Shown here piece after piece: positions 26,594-34,873 of a stretch of DNA of 64,000 bases. Source of the stretch: an uncultured Bacteroidales bacterium (GTDB lineage Bacteria; Bacteroidota; Bacteroidia; Bacteroidales; UBA932). The number at the start of each line of letters is the position of its first letter. Positions within the stretch are counted from its first letter, which is position 1. Location: contig ONEF01000012.1 of NCBI GenBank assembly GCA_900316795.1, forward strand, positions 1 to 64,000, given 5' to 3'. The notes beneath the pieces were generated by a model. It had not been told where the DNA came from. It was given only the letters and a program-made list of their open reading frames with translations, and searched no databases. Position numbers and translations under genes: made by a program.

Positions 26594-28546
26594 ATGAAAG
26601 TAATTAGATTGGACAAAATGACAATCGCCAATTTCAAGGGCATAAGGCAACTTGAATTGGCTTTCGGTGGTCAAAATCAGACCACGGTACTCTCTGGCGG
26701 AAACGGAGTGGGAAAGTCCACTGTGAAGAACGCCTACTTGTGGTGTTTGTTTGGAGTTACACAGAATTCCAAGTCAAGCACTATTCAACCTTTGGACAAG
26801 CTTACGAATCAAGTTGTCCACAATCTTACGACCAGTGTTTCAGTAAGGCTGGAGATTGAAGGAACTCCTGTTGTTTTCAAGAGGGAACTCTATGAGAAAT
26901 GGAGTGTTCCAAGAGGAAAGGTTGATGCGGTTTTCAAAGGTACTGAGACAGCCTGTTACATCAACGAAGTGCCTTATACTCTCTCAAAGTATTACAAGAA
27001 GATAGAGGATATTCTTGACATTGAATCTTGGTTGATGATGTCAAATGTCGGCTATTTCCTTACTTTCTCACAAAAGGAAAGGAGGCAATGGCTTGATGAG
27101 CTGAGTGGCGAGATAAACACGGATGTTCTTCTCTCCAAGTATCCTGTAGTGGCTGAAGCCTTTAGGCAGGGCAAGAGCCTTGAGGAAATCAAGAGGGAAC
27201 TTGCAGCAGCAAAGTCCAAGTCCAAACTCAATCTTGAAGAAATCCCTGCGAGGTACGATGAACTTGAGAAACTTCGTGTTGATATTGACAAGGAAAGTCT
27301 TTTATCTGAGCAAAAAGTGCTTGAAACTCAAATATCTACTATAGATGAGCAGATAGCCGGATTATCAGATGAAAGGTTAAAACAGGTTATTGATGAAATC
27401 AAGGTCGTAAGGCTCAGCCTTTCCAAGATGGAAGATGAGGCACGATACAGGAGGCAAGCAGAGTTAAGCCACAAGAGAGAGGTGCTTGACAAGTACACAT
27501 CAGAACTCTACGAGCTTACATCAAAGCATTTCGCACTCAAGAACGACCTTGACCGAATAGGTGTCAAGATTGTCACGGATGCTGCCTTGATCCAAGAACT
27601 CGGTCAGAAATGGAAAGAGAAGAACAAGCAGAAGCCGGATTATGATTCCATAGATACGGAGTGTCCTCTATGCCACAGGCCTTTTGATGATAATGATTTG
27701 CAGGAAAAACTTGAAGAAATGGTAAAGTCATTCAACGAGGACAAGATGAAAACCCTGCGAAACCTTGAGGAAGAAGCTTTGAAGAAAAAAGAAGGGCTTG
27801 TTTCAATGCAGAAGGACTATGATGAAAAGAAAGCTCAGATAGATGAACTCTCAGCCAAGATAGAGGACTTGACGCAAAAGAAAAACGAGGCGAGTATAGA
27901 GCTTGGCTCTATAAGCACTACCATACCTGTTCCAGACAGCCCAGAATACAGCAGACTTTTGGCTGAACTGGACTCCAAGACAAAGGAAAGGGAAGAACTT
28001 GCACTCAAGCAGACCAATTCGCTTTATACACTCAATGAGAGCAAGAAGCAACTGCAGAAATCCCTTGATGATGTCAAGAAATCGCTTTCACAGGAAGATG
28101 TGAATAACCGCATTGATGTTCAGCAGAAAGCTTTGGAGCTTCAGAAAAAGGAGATAGCGAAAGCCCTTTCTGAAATAGATGGTTGGGAACAGCAAGTAAG
28201 GATGTATGAGAAATCGTACATAGAATTGCTTGAAAATACTATTTCAGCCAAGTTCAAGATGGTTAAATGGAGATTCTATGACAGGAACATTACCAATGAT
28301 GGAGAGAAAGAGATATGTGAGGCTATTGTTGACGGTGTTCCTGCATCCTCTGACAACCTTAATCAAGGTGCTACAATCAATGCAGGCATAGATATTATCA
28401 ATGCCTTTGCAGAACACTACGGAGTAAGCATTCCTCTCTTTGTGGATTGTACGGAAAGTGTTGAAAAACTTATAGAAACTAATTGCCAACTGATAGCCTT
28501 GGAGGTTGTCAAGGGGCAGAAATTATTAACTCTTAATATCAAGTAA
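26594..28546 (+). CDS. Rad50/SbcC-like SMC-type ATPase
   Basis: The 650-aa protein begins with MTIANFKGIRQLEL and Walker A GGNGVGKST (residues 35-43). Long coiled coils flank a zinc-hook motif CPLC at residues 357-360. The end has a signature-like LNQGATINAGIDIINAF and a Walker B region IPLFVDCTES. The pattern is that of Rad50/SbcC end-processing ATPases, slightly short. No Mre11/SbcD-type nuclease is next to it; RecT and an MBL-fold protein follow at once, so it probably works in phage recombination. Confidence 0.8.
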   Translation: MKVIRLDKMTIANFKGIRQLELAFGGQNQTTVLSGGNGVGKSTVKNAYLWCLFGVTQNSKSSTIQPLDKLTNQVVHNLTTSVSVRLEIEGTPVVFKRELYEKWSVPRGKVDAVFKGTETACYINEVPYTLSKYYKKIEDILDIESWLMMSNVGYFLTFSQKERRQWLDELSGEINTDVLLSKYPVVAEAFRQGKSLEEIKRELAAAKSKSKLNLEEIPARYDELEKLRVDIDKESLLSEQKVLETQISTIDEQIAGLSDERLKQVIDEIKVVRLSLSKMEDEARYRRQAELSHKREVLDKYTSELYELTSKHFALKNDLDRIGVKIVTDAALIQELGQKWKEKNKQKPDYDSIDTECPLCHRPFDDNDLQEKLEEMVKSFNEDKMKTLRNLEEEALKKKEGLVSMQKDYDEKKAQIDELSAKIEDLTQKKNEASIELGSISTTIPVPDSPEYSRLLAELDSKTKEREELALKQTNSLYTLNESKKQLQKSLDDVKKSLSQEDVNNRIDVQQKALELQKKEIAKALSEIDGWEQQVRMYEKSYIELLENTISAKFKMVKWRFYDRNITNDGEKEICEAIVDGVPASSDNLNQGATINAGIDIINAFAEHYGVSIPLFVDCTESVEKLIETNCQLIALEVVKGQKLLTLNIK

Positions 28547-28548
28547 CG

Positions 28549-29289
28549 ATGAACGACAAAATGATTACAGCCGAGCAGAGTATGTCTGTATTCGGCAGCA
28601 AGGACAACTTTGAGTCCGCACAAAGGATGGCTAAATGTTTAGCTGCATCGGCAATAGTGCCGAAAGAATATCAAGGACAGGAAGGTCTCGCCAACTGCAT
28701 TATTGCGTTGGAAATGGCTAACAGGATTGGTGCTTCTCCAATTATGGTAATGCAGAACTTGTACATAGTCCACGGAAAGCCGGGCTGGAGCAGCAAGTTC
28801 CTTATTGCCTGCCTCAATTCAAGCAGCAAGTTTAAGACACCAATCAGATATGAGTTCAAAGGCAAGGAAAACACAGATGAGTGGGGTTGCAGGGCATACG
28901 CAACTGACAGTTCTGATGAGGTGCTTTACGGCTCTTGGGTTACAATCGCTATGGCAAAACAGGAAAACTGGTTTGGCAAGGATGGGAGCAAATGGAAGAC
29001 AATGCCGGAACAGATGCTCAGATATCGTGCAGCAGCATTCTTCCAGAGAGCCTATGCACCAGAGATAAGTATGGGTATGCTCACAAGCGATGAAATTGAA
29101 GATGTGGACTACATTGATGTTACAGATGCGGTTAAACAGGAGGTGGAACAGAACGCAAACAAGGCTAACATAGGCTTTGAAAGTGCTTCCAACACAACCA
29201 CACCACCACAGGAGAACAAAGCGGAAAACAGCCCCAAACAGCATAAACCAGAGGTATTCCAAGCCGATGTTCCAGATATATTCAAATAG
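28549..29289 (+). CDS. RecT-family single-strand annealing protein
   Basis: The 246-aa protein shows the RecT pattern: a helical N-terminus with LANCIIALEMANRIGASPIM, then QNLYIVHGKPGWSSKFLIA, and MPEQMLRYRAAAFFQRAYAP. It anneals complementary single strands during phage recombination. The gene follows the Rad50-like ATPase by two bases and precedes an MBL-fold gene, in place of the exonuclease that often accompanies RecT. The C-terminal 60 residues are disordered. Confidence 0.85.
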   Translation: MNDKMITAEQSMSVFGSKDNFESAQRMAKCLAASAIVPKEYQGQEGLANCIIALEMANRIGASPIMVMQNLYIVHGKPGWSSKFLIACLNSSSKFKTPIRYEFKGKENTDEWGCRAYATDSSDEVLYGSWVTIAMAKQENWFGKDGSKWKTMPEQMLRYRAAAFFQRAYAPEISMGMLTSDEIEDVDYIDVTDAVKQEVEQNANKANIGFESASNTTTPPQENKAENSPKQHKPEVFQADVPDIFK

Positions 29290-29291
29290 GT

Positions 29292-30032
29292 ATGAAACTT
29301 ACTGTATTGGATAGCGGAAGCAGAGCCAACGGATATGTATTGCAGAACGGAACAGAAGCACTCATTATTGAGTGCGGCTGTTCCCTGCATTCCTGTCTGG
29401 AAGTCTTGGACTATGATTCAGACAAGGTGGCAGGGTGCTTGATCAGCCACAGCCACGGAGACCATAGCAAATATGTTTGGTCATATCTTGAACGATTCAA
29501 GGTGTTCTGTTCAGAGGGCACTGCAACCGATACTGGCATTCTCGGAGAAATCGGTGTTGTTATATTAAAGAAGATGAGTAAAGTAAATGCAGGAGGGTTT
29601 GAAATACTCCCTTTTGACACCCAACACGATGTTAATGAGCCATTAGGTTTCCTTATCAGACACGAGGATATGGGTACTTTGCTTTTCGCAACCGATACTT
29701 ACTATCTCAAGTACAGATTTGATGCTATGAACCATATCTTGATTGAGTGCAATTATGCTGAAAACATACTTTCAGACAACATAGCAAAGGGTAATGTGCC
29801 ACGATTTGTTCTTGAGAGGGTAAGACGCTCCCATATGTCACTTGAAACATTGAAAGAAACTCTCAAGGCAAATGATCTGTCTGGAGCTGTAGATATAGTG
29901 CTTCTCCATATTTCTAAAGACAATGGGGATGGAGAAAGATTCAAGGAGGAAATTGAAAGCACTTTCGGAATAAGGACTTTCATAGCCTCCAAAGGTTTAG
30001 AGTTAGAGTTAAATAAAGACAAACTGATATGA
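29292..30032 (+). CDS. MBL-fold metallohydrolase
   Basis: The 246-aa protein has the HxHxDH zinc motif as H53, H55, D57 and H58, with further metal-ligand candidates later (TQHD and ATDTYY). In phage recombination operons such proteins are thought to be nucleases that work with RecT. This one is placed for that role, but substrate proof is lacking. Its end overlaps the next gene by 4 bases. Confidence 0.85.
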   Translation: MKLTVLDSGSRANGYVLQNGTEALIIECGCSLHSCLEVLDYDSDKVAGCLISHSHGDHSKYVWSYLERFKVFCSEGTATDTGILGEIGVVILKKMSKVNAGGFEILPFDTQHDVNEPLGFLIRHEDMGTLLFATDTYYLKYRFDAMNHILIECNYAENILSDNIAKGNVPRFVLERVRRSHMSLETLKETLKANDLSGAVDIVLLHISKDNGDGERFKEEIESTFGIRTFIASKGLELELNKDKLI

Positions 30033-30313
30033 TTGTAATTGATATATGCCTCTCGGACATTCCAAAGGAAATGATAACGAGAGCCAAGAACGGAAAAGCC
30101 TACTGCAAGATGATTGTAGCAGGAAGAAAAGAACCTGACAAATACGGCAATGACCATACTGTGTTTATGTCAACTCCCAAAGAGGACAAAGGCAAGCCAA
30201 AGGTTTATGTCGGTTCGGGCAAGACGATACCTGTAAAGAACGATTCAGTTCAACAGGCGGAATCGGGCTTAAAGAATTTCAATGAAATAACAAATGGAGA
30301 CCTGCCTTTCTGA
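30029..30313 (+). CDS. small SSB-like phage protein
   Basis: The 94-aa protein begins with beta strands, including NGKAYCKMIVAGRKEPDKYG, as in an OB fold. It has a flexible middle and ends in NGDLPF. The final acidic/Pro-Phe tip is the type that single-stranded DNA-binding proteins use to bind partners. The recombination operon context fits. The domain match itself is only suggestive. Confidence 0.45.
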   Translation: MIVIDICLSDIPKEMITRAKNGKAYCKMIVAGRKEPDKYGNDHTVFMSTPKEDKGKPKVYVGSGKTIPVKNDSVQQAESGLKNFNEITNGDLPF

Positions 30314-30696
30314 TGGAAGCTATGAAATCAATGCTTGAAGAGTGTCAACGGATGCAGGATTTTTTGGAAATAACCACATCTGATGATACAGACGAGCTTG
30401 TTACAAGACTTGCAGACCTCAATGTCTATATGGCAAGAAGCTGTAAAATGCTTGCAGATGCCAAAAAGATGCAGGACAATGCCACTAAAAAAGTCTTTGA
30501 TGAGTTTGGGGGTGTCCTTGAGAGATTCCCTGCCACAGTTGCCACAAGATACATCAACGCAATATGCAGTGCGGAGAATTACCTTGTAAACTGGCTTGAC
30601 AGGCTCAACAGGGCATTTGTTCATACCGGAGACAACTTGAGAACACAGATATCCTACGGAAAAGAGCAGCTTAAACTGACCAGGGAGGGCTATTGA
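30313..30696 (+). CDS. phage protein, unknown, helical
   Basis: The 127-aa protein is nearly all helical, with patterns such as MARSCKMLADAKKMQDNATK. Its start overlaps the stop of the previous gene by one base (TGATG) and its own stop overlaps the next start the same way. It is part of the recombination/replication operon. No family is recognised. Confidence 0.6.
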   Translation: MEAMKSMLEECQRMQDFLEITTSDDTDELVTRLADLNVYMARSCKMLADAKKMQDNATKKVFDEFGGVLERFPATVATRYINAICSAENYLVNWLDRLNRAFVHTGDNLRTQISYGKEQLKLTREGY

Positions 30697-31466
30697 TGAA
30701 AAAGTTGTTTTTCAAACACGAGATTGGTGCAAGATACGACCTCAAAGTTCAGAACCTTATTGCGGAATATGGGATAGCCGGATTCGGCCTCTACTGGTAT
30801 ATCGTGGAAATGATGTACGATAACGAGGGCTATCTTCCAAGAGAGCAATACAAAAGTATAGCATTTGCATTACATACTGACGCAAACCTTGTTTCAAATG
30901 TACTGCAAAGCGAGCTGTTTTGTTATTCGGAAGAAAAAGATTCGTACTATTCAGAGAGAATCATCAAGGAACTTTCCCATATGCAAGATGTTTCTGAGCA
31001 AAGACGCAATAGTGTTAATAGCAGATGGAAAAAATACAATTCTATTACAAATGTAGTACAAAATTGTACAGATAAAGATAAAGATAAAGATAAAGATAAA
31101 GATATAAGAGATAATACAGACAACAGCAAAGACCAGTCTTTGCCTATTCTCTCTATGGATTTTGACTTTCCTGCCGAAGATCCGGTGCCTAAAAAGAAGT
31201 CAAGCAGATTTATCAAACCTACCTACCAAGAAGTAAAGAACTACTGTAATGAAAGGGAAAATAACATCAATCCCGAAGCATTCATTGATTTCTATGAGAG
31301 CAAGGGTTGGAAAGTTGGCAATCAGCCAATGAAGGACTGGAAAGCAGCAGTTAGAACTTGGGAGAAAAAAGAGAACAGATATGGAAACTCCAACAACCAT
31401 AGGACAACTTTTGAAGAAAGAAACTATGTCAGCCACGAATTCAACGAATCAGACGGTACGATTTAA
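30696..31466 (+). CDS. replisome organizer-like protein (DUF4373)
   Basis: The 256-aa protein has an N-terminal winged helix-like domain with FFKHEIGARYDLKVQNLIAE and GFGLYWYIVEMMYDNEGYLP. This is the hallmark of the phage DUF4373/Lin1244-type replication initiators. A linker of alternating Asp-Lys comes from a GATAAA tandem repeat at 31071-31104. The C-terminus contains GWKVGNQPMKDWKAAVRTWEKK, the DnaD-type end that contacts the helicase loader. It precedes a DnaC-like gene. Confidence 0.78.
   Translation: MKKLFFKHEIGARYDLKVQNLIAEYGIAGFGLYWYIVEMMYDNEGYLPREQYKSIAFALHTDANLVSNVLQSELFCYSEEKDSYYSERIIKELSHMQDVSEQRRNSVNSRWKKYNSITNVVQNCTDKDKDKDKDKDIRDNTDNSKDQSLPILSMDFDFPAEDPVPKKKSSRFIKPTYQEVKNYCNERENNINPEAFIDFYESKGWKVGNQPMKDWKAAVRTWEKKENRYGNSNNHRTTFEERNYVSHEFNESDGTI
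31071..31104 (+). repeat. GATAAA tandem repeat
   Basis: Five GATAAA units and a partial sixth encode a run of Asp-Lys in the linker of the replication protein. Six-base units keep the frame if copies are lost or gained. Confidence 0.9.
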
Positions 31467-32001
31467 CATTGGCGATGTTTCGGAACAGACTCTATTTGAG
31501 TTTATGATTTATCAGATTGCCAATATCACAGGCGGAGAAGTTCTTAATAAGGACAAGATCAGCAAGGTTGTTTCTTGGCTCAAGAACGGAAAAAAGGAAA
31601 GTCTTATGATTATTGGCGGAACAGGAACAGGCAAGACCACACTTGCGGTAGCCCTTGCTCAAGCAATAGGTAAGAGAAACTATTATCCGAAGTTTATTTC
31701 AATGCCAAAGTTTGAAAGGATGTGTGCTGAAGATAACACTTGGCTTGATGAGGTTGCTGACTGGAAGTATTTACTATTGGACGATGTTGGCACTGAGAGC
31801 AGGGAAATCAAGATTTACGGCAACAGCAGGATGCTTTTTAACGAGCTGATTTTTCAGAGATACGATAGAAAGCTTCCGATGATTATTACTACTAACCTTA
31901 GTCTGGCTGCATTTGAACAGAGATATGGAGAAAAGGTAGCAAGTAGAGTAAGGGAATTATTTGACATTATGGTTATGAACGGAAAAGATTTAAGAAAATG
32001 A
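31426..32001 (+). CDS. DnaC-like helicase loader ATPase
   Basis: The 191-aa AAA+ protein has Walker A GGTGTGKTT (residues 64-72), Walker B YLLLDDVGTE, a sensor-like PMIITTNLSL and an arginine pattern VASRVRELFD. It resembles DnaC/IstB-type loaders that put the replicative helicase on DNA. The N-terminus is short. I chose the ATG at 31426, which overlaps the previous gene by 41 bases; an earlier one at 31381 would overlap by 86. Confidence 0.82.
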   Translation: MSATNSTNQTVRFNIGDVSEQTLFEFMIYQIANITGGEVLNKDKISKVVSWLKNGKKESLMIIGGTGTGKTTLAVALAQAIGKRNYYPKFISMPKFERMCAEDNTWLDEVADWKYLLLDDVGTESREIKIYGNSRMLFNELIFQRYDRKLPMIITTNLSLAAFEQRYGEKVASRVRELFDIMVMNGKDLRK

Positions 32002-32153
32002 CTTGCGAGGAACTTAGAATACAAAAAAACAAGGCATACATAAAGTATAGCAACGAGACTGACATCACAGAGAAAATGCGTCTTCTGAATTGGTGGAAAG
32101 CTTGTTTAAGAGCTTATGAAGATGCCTATAGACAGGAAATAAAAGGAGAATAA
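31998..32153 (+). CDS. small phage protein, unknown
   Basis: This 51-aa frame starts MTCEELRIQKNKAYIK and ends RQEIKGE. Its ATG overlaps the DnaC-like stop by 4 bases (ATGA), a strong sign of translational coupling. It is helical, charged and Trp-rich in the middle (NWWKACLRAYEDAY). No family is recognised. Confidence 0.55.
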   Translation: MTCEELRIQKNKAYIKYSNETDITEKMRLLNWWKACLRAYEDAYRQEIKGE

Positions 32154-32251
32154 CCGCCACCGAAAGAAAAGTGTTACACATAATTAAGGTTTTGTGGATT
32201 GGGGGAGTGTGGCGGCTCCCTTTCCACAAGCCTAAAAAAAGAAAGAAGCAA

Positions 32252-32671
32252 ATGAAAGTAAGAATCAAGAAACTAAATGACAGGGCGGTTGTGCCAGTAA
32301 AGGCTCACGATACTGATGCCGGCTTTGACCTTGTTGCTACAAGTAGAATATACCAAGGCGGGTGCTATGTTTATGGCACAGGTCTCGCTGTAGAGATTCC
32401 AGATGGCTATGTAGGTTTGATTTTTCCAAGAAGCAGCATAAGCAAGACAGGACTGAGTTTGAGTAATGCCGTTGGAGTTATTGATGCAGGTTATAGAGGG
32501 GAAATAACTTTTAAGTTCAGATCTGTTGAGGAGCATCCCATACTTTATAATGTCGGAGATAGGATAGGGCAGCTTATAATTATGGCTTATCCGAAGATTG
32601 ATTTTGAAGAATCTGAATCATTATCTAATACTGATAGAGGTACTGGAGGCTATGGTAGTACAGGCAGATAA
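32252..32671 (+). CDS. dut: dUTP diphosphatase
   Basis: The 139-aa trimeric dUTPase keeps dUTP out of DNA and supplies dUMP. All five motifs are visible: AGFDLVA, PRSSISKTG, GVIDAGYRGE, GDRIGQLI and RGTGGYGSTGR. I chose the ATG at 32252 (MKVRIKKL), which matches family starts; longer in-frame readings begin with an unrelated basic stretch. Confidence 0.95.
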   Translation: MKVRIKKLNDRAVVPVKAHDTDAGFDLVATSRIYQGGCYVYGTGLAVEIPDGYVGLIFPRSSISKTGLSLSNAVGVIDAGYRGEITFKFRSVEEHPILYNVGDRIGQLIIMAYPKIDFEESESLSNTDRGTGGYGSTGR

Positions 32672-32819
32672 AGGCAGGATTTTTATAAACAAAATCTCAG
32701 GGATAAGATGGTTTGTTCTTAATGGTGTTGTTACCGAGAACGAATATGAGTATTACATAGTTAGTGCAAAAACAAGTTTACCTAAGACAGAATGGGAGGA
32801 AATACAATGGATAAAATAG
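32652..32819 (+). CDS. small phage protein, unknown
   Basis: The 55-aa protein (start MVVQADKGRIFINKI) overlaps the dUTPase end by 20 bases and the next gene by 13. Aromatic strands such as YEYYIVSAKTSL suggest a small beta fold. The function is unknown. Confidence 0.45.
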   Translation: MVVQADKGRIFINKISGIRWFVLNGVVTENEYEYYIVSAKTSLPKTEWEEIQWIK

Positions 32820-33220
32820 TAGAAGAAAGGCTTACTTATATCGCTATAACCTATATGGAGGTGCTTGAAGCCTCAACAATGATTCTGCAGTTATTAGAAA
32901 GGGGTGCAACTGAAGCAGGCTCAAGACTCCATCAGAGAGCCAAGCAAAGGAATAATAGAATCCTGTTTCATTTGAAAGCACTCCGTCAGTTAACCTCAGA
33001 TGATCCGTTTGAAAATGAACATCAAGCATTTGCCTCAGACTGGCTCAAATATGACTTTTTTAGGGAGGATGCGGCCTATTTCGCAAGAATCGCTATGCTT
33101 TTAACAGACAGGACATACAAGGATGATCCGTTTAGGACTATGATAGAAGATTTTATCAAGACCAAGGCAGGAAAAGGCATAATTCCAGACGAAATTGTTA
33201 ACAGACTGGTAATAAGATAA
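32807..33220 (+). CDS. phage protein, unknown
   Basis: The 137-aa protein (start MDKIVEERL) is helical throughout and resembles no family I know. It closes the early operon. The next 165 bases have no gene and hold promoter P2. Confidence 0.55.
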   Translation: MDKIVEERLTYIAITYMEVLEASTMILQLLERGATEAGSRLHQRAKQRNNRILFHLKALRQLTSDDPFENEHQAFASDWLKYDFFREDAAYFARIAMLLTDRTYKDDPFRTMIEDFIKTKAGKGIIPDEIVNRLVIR

Positions 33221-33316
33221 TCAGACCTATTCCAACCCGAAAAATGCCCAAATCAAGCACTTTTTTGCCCAAATTTGCCAAAAAATCGCCCCAAAAAGCT
33301 GATTTTCAGCAAATTA

Positions 33317-33348
33317 TTTGGAAATAACCGATATTTTACCTATATTTA
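33317..33348 (+). promoter_or_regulatory. early promoter P2
   Basis: TTTG at 33317-33320, 20 bases and TATATTTA at 33341-33348. The TTTGGAAA start, spacer length and -7 box match P1 at 26535-26566 (TTTGGAAA and TATCTTTA), so the two are likely controlled together. Confidence 0.6.
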
Positions 33349-33385
33349 CATAACCAAATTATAAACCATTAGAAATCAAGAGGTT

Positions 33386-33781
33386 ATGGAAAGCACAGGA
33401 TTAACGGTTATCGTACCTACAAAAGCGATTAAAAAAGATTACAAACGCTTAATCTCATCGGCAAGGAAGGCTATTGAAGACTACAGAAACTTTAGAGCCA
33501 GCCTTGATATGTTGAAAAAGCGACTATTAGCGATTATTGATGAACTCCCTGTAGAGGCTTATGCAGATGTAGATTTATTGGAATGTTATGATATTGAAAG
33601 TGATAAATCTTTATGGATTCGCCCAGATTCTGATATTCACTCAGAATGTATTAGCAATCTGAAAGAGCTTATAGAGGAGATGGATTTTAATGCTTATTCT
33701 CTGTCCTTTGATGGTTCTGCATCAGTATTGCGAACAATCTTCGGAGAGACATATCAGCTATACCTTAATGGAGAATTGTAA
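33386..33781 (+). CDS. phage protein, unknown
   Basis: The 131-aa protein has a basic helical N-terminus (KKDYKRLISSARKAIEDYRN) and an acidic C-terminal half. It is the first gene after promoter P2. No family is recognised. Confidence 0.55.
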   Translation: MESTGLTVIVPTKAIKKDYKRLISSARKAIEDYRNFRASLDMLKKRLLAIIDELPVEAYADVDLLECYDIESDKSLWIRPDSDIHSECISNLKELIEEMDFNAYSLSFDGSASVLRTIFGETYQLYLNGEL

Positions 33782-33791
33782 ATAAAAGTGC

Positions 33792-33802
33792 TTGAAACTC
33801 AA
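33792..33802. promoter_or_regulatory. TTGA-N3-TCAA element (copy 1)
   Basis: TTGAAACTCAA lies in the gap before the gene at 33828 and is part of a 21-base string (33785-33805) that recurs inside the Rad50-like gene. It belongs to a series of six non-coding copies. Confidence 0.5.
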
Positions 33803-33827
33803 ATGTTAAACTCAAAAAATAGCGATT

Positions 33828-34163
33828 ATGGAAAAGAACAAAGAACTCAAGACCTCCCCAAGAATCTATGTCATTCTGACAAGGGGATTTGTCAAGGATG
33901 GTGATTATGTAGAGAACGATTACTACATAGAGAACACCAATGACTGCAAGTTATTCACAAAAGAAGAAGCCCTGCGTACTCTTGATGAATATGCGAGAGA
34001 AGATGGAGTAATGCGATGCGAAGGTGCGGAAGCACTTATGGGAGCTAACTGGAGGCTTTACAGGATTGCCAAGATTGACAAGGAAATTCTGAGGGCGCTC
34101 CAAGATTCGGACTACAAGCCTTACAACGAACTGGCGAACAGCATTCATATTGAAACAAAGTAA
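33828..34163 (+). CDS. phage protein, unknown
   Basis: The 111-aa protein has a beta-rich N-terminus (RIYVILTRGFVKDGDYVEND) and a helical end. Its ATG is preceded by TAGCGATT, a start context shared by several genes of this operon. The function is unknown. Confidence 0.6.
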   Translation: MEKNKELKTSPRIYVILTRGFVKDGDYVENDYYIENTNDCKLFTKEEALRTLDEYAREDGVMRCEGAEALMGANWRLYRIAKIDKEILRALQDSDYKPYNELANSIHIETK

Positions 34164-34194
34164 CTCAAGTATAAACCTTAAAGTAACGATTATT

Positions 34195-34356
34195 ATGACA
34201 CAGATTGAAGACATCATCGGAAAAGAAGAAGCAAAAGAACTCAGACACGAGGCACAAGACGCATTGTTAAGCGGAGCCGGTTATGACGAGATAGAAGATA
34301 TTATGCTCGGCTACGGTCTGGAAATGGATTACATTGACCAAGTATTGTTTATCTGA
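34195..34356 (+). CDS. small phage protein, unknown
   Basis: The 53-aa acidic protein starts MTQIEDIIGKEEAKEL, with repeated short helices around DEIEDIMLGYGLE. The AACGATT sequence lies six bases upstream of the ATG, as for other genes here. The next gene begins one base after its stop. Confidence 0.5.
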   Translation: MTQIEDIIGKEEAKELRHEAQDALLSGAGYDEIEDIMLGYGLEMDYIDQVLFI

Positions 34357-34357
34357 T

Positions 34358-34633
34358 ATGGAAAAGATCTGCTCTTACGAGACAAACATAAGTCTTGAAG
34401 ACTATGAAGGAGATTTTGATATTGACTCAGCCATTCAGTTTTTCAAAAAACACGGATTCAATGTTGAATGGGAAGCTATTGCCCATAACCTTACAGCTTG
34501 GGAGAAAGATTACAAGTCCGGCTATAGAGGCAAAGACTATTTCCTGTTTACTCCCTGCGGATGCAACCTGCTCAGATTTGATGTTATGCCTCTTGAAGAT
34601 GGTTGCGACTGGCAGACAACTTATGAATGTTAA
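34358..34633 (+). CDS. phage protein, unknown
   Basis: The 91-aa protein (start MEKICSYETN) contains FFKKHGFNVEWEAIAHNLTA and a CGCN group near the C-terminus. It starts at 34358 right after the previous stop, so it is coupled to the neighbour. No family is recognised. Confidence 0.55.
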   Translation: MEKICSYETNISLEDYEGDFDIDSAIQFFKKHGFNVEWEAIAHNLTAWEKDYKSGYRGKDYFLFTPCGCNLLRFDVMPLEDGCDWQTTYEC

Positions 34634-34643
34634 TCTAAAATGT

Positions 34644-34654
34644 TTGAATTTCAA
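34644..34654. promoter_or_regulatory. TTGA-N3-TCAA element (copy 2)
   Basis: TTGAATTTCAA abuts the ATG at 34655. Whatever binds it would affect the start of the next gene directly. Confidence 0.4.
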
Positions 34655-34873
34655 ATGAACGCAAAAGAATTTATTAGAGAGGTCTATCTGTCGGCAAGTC
34701 CGTCAGTGGACTTGGCAACGGCAACAGATGTCATTGATTGCTGTCAGCACAAGATTAAGATTTCGGATTACGAAAGAATCTTGAACAAGTATGCCCAAAA
34801 TGATGATGAAAAGTTAAGTGCAAACCTATGGTGCCTTAATCAAGGACCTCAGTTAGTGGAGGATAGGCTATGA
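34655..34873 (+). CDS. small phage protein, unknown
   Basis: The 72-aa protein (start MNAKEFIREVYLSA) is helical with Cys-Cys near the middle. I chose the ATG at 34655, because the ATG at 34640 would put the shared TTGA-N3-TCAA element inside the coding sequence. The next gene overlaps its end by 4 bases. Confidence 0.5.
   Translation: MNAKEFIREVYLSASPSVDLATATDVIDCCQHKIKISDYERILNKYAQNDDEKLSANLWCLNQGPQLVEDRL

Noticed and set aside
31071..31104. GATAAA repeats as a CRISPR or iteron array
   Set aside because: They are direct tandem units without spacers, wholly inside a coding linker, so a low-complexity tract is enough to explain them.
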